DNA from: an uncultured beta proteobacterium
Lineage (GTDB): Bacteria; Pseudomonadota; Gammaproteobacteria; Burkholderiales; SG8-39
Assembly: GCA_902826155.1 (NCBI GenBank)
Contig: CADEDU010000030.1
Coordinates: forward strand, 41,227 to 72,921
Reading direction: 5' to 3'
DNA length: 31,695 nt
This document shows positions 23,889 through 30,946 of the stretch, in pieces (positions within the stretch are counted from its first letter, which is position 1; the number at the start of each line of letters is the position of its first letter). The position numbers and the translations under genes are program-made. Below the pieces are notes generated by a model, which was not told the origin of the DNA, did not search any database, and saw only the letters and a program-made list of their open reading frames with translations.

Positions 23889-24288
23889 GACCAACGAGGC
23901 GGGCAACGATGTAGTCAGGCTTGCGGGTGGCGCTGACGCGAACTTCGACCCTGCGGAAGTTCCGGTTCGGCGTTCCGGATACCGTCTCTTCCCACCGGAA
24001 GCGGATCCCGCCTTGCTCGGCCTCGCCATTGCGGCCGCCGACTTCGGGAAACGCGCTGACGGCGGCCAGTTCGGCGAGATGGTTCTGTGCGACCCAGGTG
24101 GCGAGCATGCGTTCGCGCACTTCGAGCGCGCCGTCGGTGCTGATGCTGGCCGCGCGGACCGAGGCGGCCAGTGCGACCGCGAAGATCGCCAGTGCTACCA
24201 GAACCTCGATCAGGGTGAATCCACGAACGCAGCGAGCGCGGTCACGCCGCGGGCCGCAGCTGCGTGCAATGCGGTGCGACTCAACCAT
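23869..24288 (-). CDS. gspI: T2SS minor pseudopilin GspI
   Basis: 139 aa. Leader MVESHRIARSCGPRRDRARCVRG, cleavage before FTLIEVLVALAIFAVALAA (Glu at +5, residue 28). The body includes the typical ALEVRERMLATWVAQNHLAEL and RWEETVSGTPNRNFRRVEV. The ATG at 24288 is preferred over one at 24297 because GGAGG ends 9 bases upstream of it, whereas it abuts the other. The gene overlaps gspH by 8 bases. Confidence 0.95.
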   Translation of the reverse strand: MVESHRIARSCGPRRDRARCVRGFTLIEVLVALAIFAVALAASVRAASISTDGALEVRERMLATWVAQNHLAELAAVSAFPEVGGRNGEAEQGGIRFRWEETVSGTPNRNFRRVEVRVSATRKPDYIVARLVGHVRRAE

Positions 24289-24889
24289 TGGAGGCATCCT
24301 CCACGCGGATCTCGCTCAGCGCGTCGGAGCGGATCTGCAGGCGCACGCCGTTCAGTTCGAGCACGATGCGAAACGGCCGATTCGCCGCCGCTGGTGTGAA
24401 GATGATCGCCGGGGCCGACTCCGACTTGGCGGCTTCGGCGGCGCTTTTCTGCTTGGTCTGCGCGACCTGCACATCGGTCAGGCGCATCGGTGTGGCGATC
24501 TCGCGCGCGTGCAGCACGTCGTCGCGATCCAGAGCGATCCAGTCGCGATTGGGCCCGCGCCGAAAGAAGCGATAGCCATTGGCCTCGCCGCGCCAACCGA
24601 GTGGCACGCCGGTGGTGATGGCTTCATCGCGCGCATGGGTGAGCAATGCCGCCAGGCGCAGCGCTTCTTCACGCAGGATCTGGCGGTCGTCGCGCTGAAA
24701 ACGCACCGACACGACCGAGACGATGATGGCGATCAGCACCATCACCACGAGCACTTCGATCAGCGTGAAACCGCCGTCGTGGGCGCGCCGAGTGCGAGTC
24801 GGTGCTTGGCCCCGCCCGAGCGTCAGCATGCGGGTTGCCGATGAAAAGCAGCTGATCGACCGGGGAAACATACGGATCGGATCGTGCAT
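24281..24889 (-). CDS. gspH: T2SS minor pseudopilin GspH
   Basis: Up to 202 aa. Cleavage is expected before FTLIEVLVVMVLIAIIVSVV (Glu at +5). The body shows the GspH-type segments LREEALRLAALLTHARDEAI and GVPLGWRGEANGYRFF. The ATG at 24889 gives a long 40-residue leader; ATGs at 24871 and 24829 (20-residue leader) are possible and none has a strong ribosome site, so the start is uncertain. GspH links the major pseudopilin shaft to the tip complex. Confidence 0.92.
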   Translation of the reverse strand: MHDPIRMFPRSISCFSSATRMLTLGRGQAPTRTRRAHDGGFTLIEVLVVMVLIAIIVSVVSVRFQRDDRQILREEALRLAALLTHARDEAITTGVPLGWRGEANGYRFFRRGPNRDWIALDRDDVLHAREIATPMRLTDVQVAQTKQKSAAEAAKSESAPAIIFTPAAANRPFRIVLELNGVRLQIRSDALSEIRVEDASNG

Positions 24890-24946
24890 GGACCCATTCG
24901 GTTCCCGGTCGTGGACCGAAGGTCCGACGCGAGTGCAAACGGGCGG

Positions 24947-25432
24947 CTAGTTGTAGATATCAGAGTTGTTGGCCTCGCCACCGGGCTGGCCATCGGCGCC
25001 GAGGCTGAACACGTCCACCTCGCCTTTGAGGCCCGGATTGAGGTACTGATACTCGCGACCCCACGGATCCTTCGGCACCCGATCAAGGTAGCCGCCGGTT
25101 TTCCAGTTCTGTGGAATCGGGTTGCTGGTTGGGCGCGCTACGAGTGCGCCCAACCCCTGTTCAGTGCTGGGGTAGGCGATGTTGTCCAGGCGGTAGAGCT
25201 TGAGCGCCTGATGAATTGCCGCGATGTCGGCGCGTGCCGCGACGACGCGTGCTTCATCGGGCCGGCTCATGACCTTCGGGACGACGATCGCAGCAAGCAA
25301 TCCCAGGATCACCACGACCACCATGATTTCGATGAGCGTGAAGCCGGCGCTGCGCGCGCCGACGGGCGTCCTGAGACGAGGCCACAGACGATTGGACATG
25401 GATGTTGTGTGATTGCTCGAATCGAACTGCAT
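24947..25432 (-). CDS. gspG: T2SS major pseudopilin GspG
   Basis: 161 aa. Leader of 30 residues ending RSAG, then [24 protein letters not shown] with Glu at +5 (residue 35). The C-terminal region ([34 protein letters not shown]) carries the conserved calcium-binding loop of major pseudopilins. GspG is the main subunit of the pseudopilus. The ATG at 25432 has GGAG 6 bases upstream; an ATG at 25399 would give a shorter leader but has no ribosome site. It is the first gene of the operon. Confidence 0.96.
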   Translation of the reverse strand: MQFDSSNHTTSMSNRLWPRLRTPVGARSAGFTLIEIMVVVVILGLLAAIVVPKVMSRPDEARVVAARADIAAIHQALKLYRLDNIAYPSTEQGLGALVARPTSNPIPQNWKTGGYLDRVPKDPWGREYQYLNPGLKGEVDVFSLGADGQPGGEANNSDIYN

Positions 25433-25546
25433 AGGATACTCCGCGCATTTGACCGATCCGCGGCGGCCCAATGGATGGAAGGACGACTTCGTGACGATTC
25501 CGTGGGATTTCCGGCGGCGCGCCCCGGCCAACTGCCGAGGCGCCTA

Positions 25547-25563
25547 GTGCATGGACCATGCAC
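25547..25563. promoter_or_regulatory. 17-bp perfect palindrome upstream of gspG
   Basis: GTGCATGGACCATGCAC: perfect 8-base arms around one central base, about 115 bases upstream of the gspG start. It has the form of an operator for a dimeric regulator. No regulator can be assigned. Confidence 0.45.
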
Positions 25564-25568
25564 GGACC

Positions 25569-25608
25569 GGCAAGATTCCCGCGAATGCCGGAATTCGCAA
25601 TCTTGGCC
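25569..25608 (-). promoter_or_regulatory. Long imperfect stem-loop upstream of gspG
   Basis: GGCAAGATT (25569-25577) pairs with AATCTTGGCC (25599-25608, one extra G), and GCGAAT (25581-25586) pairs with ATTCGC (25593-25598) around a 6-base loop, with a 3-base bulge (CCC). An alternative shorter pairing (CCGGC at 25567-25571 with GCCGG at 25587-25591) would exclude the long one. No T run follows, so it is not a terminator by itself; an RNA leader structure is possible. Confidence 0.4.
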
Positions 25609-25647
25609 AGCCTCGCGGGCGCGCTATCATGCCCACTTCCCAAGAAG

Positions 25648-25691
25648 AAAAAAAAGCGGCGGGACGCGCCACAGCCACAAACGCCCCGCCG
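25648..25691 (-). terminator. Intrinsic terminator of the DUF1800-DUF1501 transcript
   Basis: On the minus strand the stem CGGCGGGGCG / CGTCCCGCCG (10 bp with one G-T pair) has a loop of about 15 bases and is followed by CTTTTTTTT (A run at 25648-25655 on the plus strand). It lies about 140 bases after the DUF1501 stop codon and separates that unit from the gsp operon. Confidence 0.85.
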
Positions 25692-25829
25692 TGAAACCGC
25701 TGTCGCGACTGAAGCACTTCCGACCTCGCGAACAGCACCACTCTGGTGATGCGTGGGCCGAGCGCCCGCGCATCCTTCGTTTCATCTCCGATCGATCCGA
25801 TCGCCTCCCGCCGTCGCAGTCGTGACCGC

Positions 25830-27188
25830 CTACGCCATGAAGCCCAGGTTCTTCGTGTTGAAGCGGGAAAGATTCGGGAAGATCTGCTCGAGGTCGGCCG
25901 CGGCCACCCCGAACCATTGCGCCAGCGTCGCGCCGAACTGATCGACCGACGTGGTGGGGATCCAACGACCTTCGCTGTCGGCATCATCAGGCCCGGCCAG
26001 TGCGATCGTGGGGAAGGTTCCGTACGTCTGACCGCCTTTGACTGCACCGCCCATCACGAATTGATGGTTGCCCCAGGCGTGATCGGTACCGCCGTCGTTC
26101 GGCTTGAACGTGCGTCCAAAATCGGAGAACGTGAACGTGGCAACCTGATCGGCCACGCCCAACTGCACCGTGGCGTCGTAGAACGCGCGCAGCGCCGCAC
26201 CCAGTTCGGTCAACCTGGCGGCGTGGCCGGTGGCCTGATCGCTGTGTGTGTCGTAGCCGCCTTGCGAGACGAAGAAGATCTGCCGTTTCGCACCGATCTG
26301 CGTGCGGCCTTCGATGATCCGCGCCGCGCGCAGGAGTTGTCGGCCCAGACCGGTATTGACGTTGTTGAACAGCGGCTGGATCGTCGACCCGGCAGCGTTG
26401 GCGATGGTGGACAGCGTCTGGCTGCCCAGGATTGCTCCGGAAATCTGTTCGCCCGCCACCTTGACCATGCGCTGGGTGCCACCCTTGGCGTTGGTCCACA
26501 TCTGCTGCATCGCGGCGTACTTAGCCTGCTCGGCGGTGCCGTTACCCAGGCCCGCGAGGCCGAACTGACCACTCGAGGGAACCGCGAAGCCGGTGGAGAC
26601 ACTGTTGGTCAGGAATACATCGTTGCCGGTCAGCGACAGCCCGATCGGCACGGCCGCGCCGCCATTGAGCGCCGTGACACGCTCGGCGATGCGTCCTCCC
26701 CACCCGGTGCGCCCTTCGGTCTGGAGCGCGCAGGTCTGCCACTGGGTCTGCTGATCGTCGTGCGAGAACAGGTTGTCGGGACGCAGCGCACGGTTGGCGC
26801 GGTACTCGGCGCGCGTGAGCGGCTGGAGCAGCGGGCCGACGTTGAAGACGGTCGACAACTTGCCGGCGGCCCAAATCGGCTGCAGTGGCGCGAGCGACGG
26901 ATGCAGCCCGAAGCGCGTCCCGCTTGCCTGCGCCAATGGGACGGCGTTGGCCTGGCCGATAGCCAGCGGGCCACGGATCGAGGCGTACTGCGTGTATTCG
27001 GCGCCGGAGACCGGGATGACCATGTTCGCGCCGTCGTTGCCGCCGTACAGGAACACGCAAACCAGCGCTTTGTAGTCCGCGGCCGCCTGGCCGACGGCAT
27101 CGAGAAGGCCGAAGCCGGGCACTAGCGATGCGGCGCCGACCGCGCTCGTGCTGAGCAGGAAACGACGCCGGGTGAGTTCGATCGACAT
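25830..27188 (-). CDS. DUF1501 family protein, Tat-exported
   Basis: 452 aa. The N-terminus MSIELTRRRFLLSTSAVG is a twin-arginine signal followed by a hydrophobic stretch ending near GQAAA. The DUF1501 domain fills the rest: LVCVFLYGGNDGANMVIP (about 43-60), the central QIFFVSQGGYDTHSDQ and the C-terminal FSDFGRTFKPNDGGTDHAWG, all typical of the family, which is distantly related to sulfatase/alkaline phosphatase-type enzymes. Function is unknown. It starts 4 bases after the DUF1800 stop, and the DUF1800-DUF1501 pair is widely conserved, so the two products probably act together outside the cytoplasm. A terminator follows. Confidence 0.92.
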   Translation of the reverse strand: MSIELTRRRFLLSTSAVGAASLVPGFGLLDAVGQAAADYKALVCVFLYGGNDGANMVIPVSGAEYTQYASIRGPLAIGQANAVPLAQASGTRFGLHPSLAPLQPIWAAGKLSTVFNVGPLLQPLTRAEYRANRALRPDNLFSHDDQQTQWQTCALQTEGRTGWGGRIAERVTALNGGAAVPIGLSLTGNDVFLTNSVSTGFAVPSSGQFGLAGLGNGTAEQAKYAAMQQMWTNAKGGTQRMVKVAGEQISGAILGSQTLSTIANAAGSTIQPLFNNVNTGLGRQLLRAARIIEGRTQIGAKRQIFFVSQGGYDTHSDQATGHAARLTELGAALRAFYDATVQLGVADQVATFTFSDFGRTFKPNDGGTDHAWGNHQFVMGGAVKGGQTYGTFPTIALAGPDDADSEGRWIPTTSVDQFGATLAQWFGVAAADLEQIFPNLSRFNTKNLGFMA

Positions 27189-27192
27189 GGTT

Positions 27193-29049
27193 CTAGCGCG
27201 TGACGTTGTATTGGGGTGAAGTGGCCACCAGGTACACGGCGGTGCGGGTCCGCTTGGCCGGATCGGTGGCCGGCACGGCGTTGATGGCGCTGAGGATGGC
27301 CTGCCGATCTGCCGCAGCGAGCGTGCTCGGCATCATCAACGCGTTGACTCGATCCACCAGAGCGTCGGGCGAGCCAGCCATCGCCTGCAGCGCCGCGAGA
27401 CTCACCGTAGTTCCGGTTGCGCCCGGGTAGTCGGTGGTCGGCCGAATCACGCCGTTGTTGGTGAACAGCAACTCGTTGAACATGTTGGTCCGGCGCAAGA
27501 TCGTGCCGGTGTGCAGCACCTTGAACGGCGGGCCGAGCAGATCGGTCGTGCCCGGCGCGAGATAGTCGGGCGAATAGAAGTTGAAGACGGTCGGCGACTC
27601 GAACACGAACTGGCCGTTCTGCTCCGATTGATTGCGCAGGTACACGCCGTCGGTTGTTCCGCCCAGTGCACGCACGACGCCTGTCATCAACAGCACCGGT
27701 TCGCGCAGCTTGCCGTAGTCGGCATCGGTTTTGGCGTCACCTGAGGCTTCCGGGTCGAGCAGGATCGCGCGGATCACCGACTTCATGTCGCCGCGTACGC
27801 CCTGCGCGTTGCTGTTGAAGGCCGCGGTAACCCGTGCGACGTACGCCGGACTCGGGTTCGAGGTCACCAGGTGCTGGATCAGCTGCTTGCCGATGAACGG
27901 GCCGACATTGGGGTGATTGAAGACATTGCTGATCGCGTCGTCCAGGTCCTTGTCGGGGGCCTGATTTGCCGGCAGCGTCGCGCCGAAGAGCAGTGTCTTG
28001 AGGCCGGTGTCGTGCCGATCGGTGAACACTTCCATGCGACCCACGAAATTCTCCGGATTGGGCCAGCGCCGCGCCTGCCCCGGGCGGGTCGGAAATGTCC
28101 AGCCGGTGAACACTCGCGCGAAGGCCTCGATGAGGTCCTGGTCGTAGGCGGGGATCGGGCGCTGCACCGCGTCGAGCTGCCGAGTGCCGTCGGGGTTCAA
28201 CAGCAGCTCACCGATCGAGAACAGCTGCAGCAATTCGCGCGCGTAGTTTTCGTTCGGTTCCGTGCCGCGCGCAGGGTCGGCCTTCTGGTTGTTCACCATG
28301 TTGAGAAACTGACCCATCACCGGCGAGAGCGTCACCTCGCGCAGGATGTCGCGGTAATTGCCGAAGGCCATATTCATGAGCAACTGCTGATAGTGCGCGA
28401 TCGCGTAGCCACGCTCGATCTCGGCGTTCGAGATCACCAGGATCTGGCCGAGCGCGAAGGCGACGCGCAGGCGCAGTTGGTCTTCGGCGTGCACTGCATT
28501 GCGGAAGAAGCGCACCTGCGGCAGGAAAGCCGAGTAGTTGTCGCGCTCGCAGGTCTGGCCGGCGCCTGAGCCACAGGCCTGGCTGTAGATCGGCGTCAGG
28601 TCTTGATAGGTGCTCGTCGGCTTGTAGAACTGCTCCTCCAACGCCAGGGCGCGGCCTTTTTGCTGCACTTCGGCGACGTTCGCCTCGGTCGGTCCGAAGC
28701 TGGCTTGTTCGTTGAACCGCATTGCGTCGGCGGCCGAAGTCGTTTGCGCGGCCGGCAGCGACTGCGGCGTGCCCGGGTCGACGCCCGCGAGTTCACCGCG
28801 CACGTTCGCTGCGGGTTGGGAAGTGGACGAACCGCCGCCGCTTGGACTCGCGGTCTCGCTCGACAGTGGATCGAACGGATCGAACGATGAATCGTCGAAC
28901 ACGTCGCCAGGATCCAGGCCGCAGCCCGCCAACCCGATGACGATCGCTCCGAGGATGCCGGCGAGCCAACCCGCGTTGCGTGATTGCGCTCCGTGATCGC
29001 GCGAGCCCCCTTCGCGCGTCCCCCATCCGAGATTGATGCCCCTGCTCAA
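27193..29049 (-). CDS. DUF1800 family lipoprotein
   Basis: 618 aa from a TTG start at 29049, chosen because AAGGAG (29057-29062) sits 7 bases upstream; a GTG at 29079 in the same frame lacks this. The N-terminus holds a lipobox (GLAGC, Cys43) after a hydrophobic segment, so the protein is probably a lipoprotein. An Asp/Ser/Pro-rich linker follows. The DUF1800 domain includes RFNEQASFGPTEANVAEVQ, NYARELLQLFSIG (about 265-280), FTGWTFPTRPGQ and GPFIGKQLIQHLVTSNPSP. Function unknown; it is partnered with DUF1501 directly downstream. The leader is longer than usual for a lipoprotein. Confidence 0.9.
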   Translation of the reverse strand: MSRGINLGWGTREGGSRDHGAQSRNAGWLAGILGAIVIGLAGCGLDPGDVFDDSSFDPFDPLSSETASPSGGGSSTSQPAANVRGELAGVDPGTPQSLPAAQTTSAADAMRFNEQASFGPTEANVAEVQQKGRALALEEQFYKPTSTYQDLTPIYSQACGSGAGQTCERDNYSAFLPQVRFFRNAVHAEDQLRLRVAFALGQILVISNAEIERGYAIAHYQQLLMNMAFGNYRDILREVTLSPVMGQFLNMVNNQKADPARGTEPNENYARELLQLFSIGELLLNPDGTRQLDAVQRPIPAYDQDLIEAFARVFTGWTFPTRPGQARRWPNPENFVGRMEVFTDRHDTGLKTLLFGATLPANQAPDKDLDDAISNVFNHPNVGPFIGKQLIQHLVTSNPSPAYVARVTAAFNSNAQGVRGDMKSVIRAILLDPEASGDAKTDADYGKLREPVLLMTGVVRALGGTTDGVYLRNQSEQNGQFVFESPTVFNFYSPDYLAPGTTDLLGPPFKVLHTGTILRRTNMFNELLFTNNGVIRPTTDYPGATGTTVSLAALQAMAGSPDALVDRVNALMMPSTLAAADRQAILSAINAVPATDPAKRTRTAVYLVATSPQYNVTR

Positions 29050-29660
29050 GCCTGAACTCCTTGTTGCGCGCGAGCGCACAGTGACTACGAATGCAAGCCC
29101 CGTGAGGGACTCATCTCGACGCGCGTTTTACGCTCCGCTCCCCGCTGCATCGCCTGAGCATTTCGATGGTTAGCCGCTGCCTAACCGTTGCTCGAACGAT
29201 GCCGTCGCAGGTAGCCTTTTTTGATGGTTTGACATGGCTTACACACGACGCTACGGAGCAATCGTAGTCAAGCGCGAACGACTTACCAAAGTGATACCGA
29301 CAAAGGGCGAACGCCCAAAGATGGCCGGGGATGGGTGCAGAGGAACGGCGGGCTGTCAGGTTCGAACGGTCACGCTTGACATGCCGTTGCATTGTGCTTG
29401 CCGTGTACAGCGCTGCTGCGGACTCGTCGGGGCCTTCTTGTAGAATCCCCGGCCAGCTTTTTTTCCGACTTACCTGCGCCCAGGGCGCGAGCAGCATCGC
29501 CAGTTGATTCCGGTTCGTGCCAGCACCACTTTCCGCGCGAGCCGGTTGAATCCAGGCGCCGCGCTCACGAGGTCAGTAAGACTGTCCGCGATCCACGGGG
29601 CGAGCGAGCCCGACGGGCCGTACGGTTGACCGCGCTGAACAGCAATTTCCGGAGGGTTTC
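29050..29660. other. Divergent intergenic region DUF1800 / fmdB (611 bp)
   Basis: No gene is supported here; the open frames have no family-like sequence. Promoter-like pieces on the plus strand: TTGACA at 29229-29234, TTGACA at 29376-29381, and TAGAAT at 29441-29446 followed by a T run (29458-29464). None forms a -35/-10 pair at 16-18 bases. Promoters for both flanking genes must lie in the region. Confidence 0.4.
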
Positions 29661-30059
29661 ATGCCGATATACGAGTACCGCTGCGATGCCTGCGGTATGG
29701 AAAAGGAGTTCCTGCAGAAAATCTCGGACCCTCTGCTGACGACCTGCCCTTCGTGCGGTAAGGAAGCGCTGGTCAAGAAGCTGACTGCGGCGGGTTTTCA
29801 GCTCAAGGGCTCGGGCTGGTATGTGACCGACTTTCGCAACAACGGCGCCGCCGCAACCACGAAAGACGCGAACAAGGACGCCAAGGCCGGGGCCGACAAA
29901 GCGGCTGGCGGCGGCGGTGGCGATTCGCCCACTACGGGGGCGGAAAAATCCGATGCCGGGAAAAAGGAAACGAAAGAAGCCGCCGCCCCAAGTGGCGGCA
30001 CGCCGGCCACGCCCAGTTCCACCAGTGCCAGCACGCCTTCCTCATCCTCCTCCAGTTAG
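29661..30059 (+). CDS. FmdB-family zinc-ribbon protein
   Basis: 132 aa. Residues 1-45 are the FmdB zinc ribbon: MPIYEYRCDACGMEKEFLQK with C8xxC11, and CPSC (about 33-36). The rest is a low-complexity Ala/Gly/Lys/Ser tail ending in six serines, longer than usual for this family (70-110 aa). FmdB-type proteins are called putative regulators, but their function is not established. GGAGGG at 29651-29656 supports the start. It lies upstream of DUF502 and aspS, a common betaproteobacterial order. Confidence 0.92.
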   Translation: MPIYEYRCDACGMEKEFLQKISDPLLTTCPSCGKEALVKKLTAAGFQLKGSGWYVTDFRNNGAAATTKDANKDAKAGADKAAGGGGGDSPTTGAEKSDAGKKETKEAAAPSGGTPATPSSTSASTPSSSSSS

Positions 30060-30218
30060 TGGCGTTCACGGCCCGGCGCGAGTCATTCAGTTGGATGCCG
30101 TTGCGAGCCCAGGCGCGCGGCATCGCAGGGTTCATTCGGGCGCGCGTTCGCGATCGGTAACGGCATTCACGTAAGCTGCGACGGTGCGGACGATCCGCTC
30201 CTGGAAAAGGATCGATTC

Positions 30219-30842
30219 TTGTTCAAGAAATATCTGATCGCGGGCCTGCTGGTATGGGTACCGGTGGTGATCACGGTGTGGGTGCTGTGGTCGGTGGTCA
30301 CGACGATGGACGGCTGGCTGCGCGCGGTAGTCCCGGCCGAGTGGCTGCCTGCGGCCTGGGCCGGCTACGACGTCCCGGGTTTCGGACTCATCGTGACCAT
30401 CGGGGTGCTGATCCTCACCGGCGTGCTCGCGTCGAACATTCTCGGGCGCAGCCTGGTGGGTTTCTGGGACCGCATCATTTCGCGCATCCCGGTGGTGAAA
30501 AGCCTGTACGGCGGGGTAAAGCAGGTCAGCGAGACGATGTTCGCGCCGGGGGGGCAAGCCTTTCGCAAAGCCTTGCTGGTGCAATACCCGAGGCAGGGAA
30601 GCTGGACCGTGGCGTTCATGACCGGCCAGCCGGGCGGCGAAGTGGCCCAACATCTGCCCGACATGGTGAGCGTGTACGTGCCGACCACGCCCAATCCGAC
30701 CTCGGGTTTCTTCCTGATGATGCCCCGAGGCGACGTGATCGAACTGAACATGGGCGTCGACGAAGCGCTGAAGTACGTCATCTCGATGGGCGTGGTGAAC
30801 CCCAATCAGCTTCCCGCCGCCAAGCTCCCGCGGGCCGTGTGA
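30219..30842 (+). CDS. DUF502 family membrane protein
   Basis: 207 aa from a TTG start with AAAAGG (30205-30210) 8 bases upstream; the resulting N-terminus (FKKYLIAGLLVWVPVVITVWVL) is the conserved start of the family, which supports TTG. Two membrane segments lie at about 5-28 and 53-75. The soluble part has IPVVKSLYGGVKQVSETMF and YVPTTPNPTSGFFLMMPRGD, the family hallmark. Function unknown. Its position upstream of aspS is conserved in Betaproteobacteria. Confidence 0.93.
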   Translation: MFKKYLIAGLLVWVPVVITVWVLWSVVTTMDGWLRAVVPAEWLPAAWAGYDVPGFGLIVTIGVLILTGVLASNILGRSLVGFWDRIISRIPVVKSLYGGVKQVSETMFAPGGQAFRKALLVQYPRQGSWTVAFMTGQPGGEVAQHLPDMVSVYVPTTPNPTSGFFLMMPRGDVIELNMGVDEALKYVISMGVVNPNQLPAAKLPRAV

Positions 30843-30871
30843 CTCGAGCCGATTGGCCAAGTCGGCCGCGT

Positions 30872-30877
30872 TAGAAT
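30872..30877 (+). promoter_or_regulatory. Possible -10 element (TAGAAT) for aspS
   Basis: TAGAAT lies about 70 bases upstream of aspS. TTGGCC at 30853-30858 is the nearest -35-like hexamer but the spacing (13) is too short, so this is only a candidate. Confidence 0.25.
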
Positions 30878-30946
30878 TCGCGCGCTCCCAATTCTCCCTA
30901 TCCATGGCGCCCGACTGCAACGCCGTCAGGCGCTCTAAGAGCCCTC

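Larger units (their letters stand above)
25433..25829. other. Leader/promoter region of the gsp operon and 3' end of the DUF1501 unit (397 bp)
   Basis: Contains, from left to right, a 17-bp palindrome (25547-25563), a long imperfect hairpin (25569-25608) and the intrinsic terminator of the DUF1501 transcript (25648-25691). The promoter of the gsp operon should lie between 25433 and 25647 on the minus strand; no consensus -35/-10 pair stands out. No gene seen. Confidence 0.5.

Noticed and set aside
29229..29381. Two TTGACA hexamers as sigma70 -35 elements for fmdB
   Set aside because: No TATAAT-like hexamer lies 16-18 bases downstream of either; kept only as a remark in the intergenic entry.
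29234..29443. Small plus-strand ORF (69 aa) in the DUF1800/fmdB spacer
   Set aside because: No ribosome site, no family-like pattern, cysteine- and arginine-rich composition typical of non-coding GC-rich DNA.
29111..29497. 128-codon minus-strand ORF upstream of DUF1800
   Set aside because: No ribosome site or recognisable domain; overlaps the probable promoter region.
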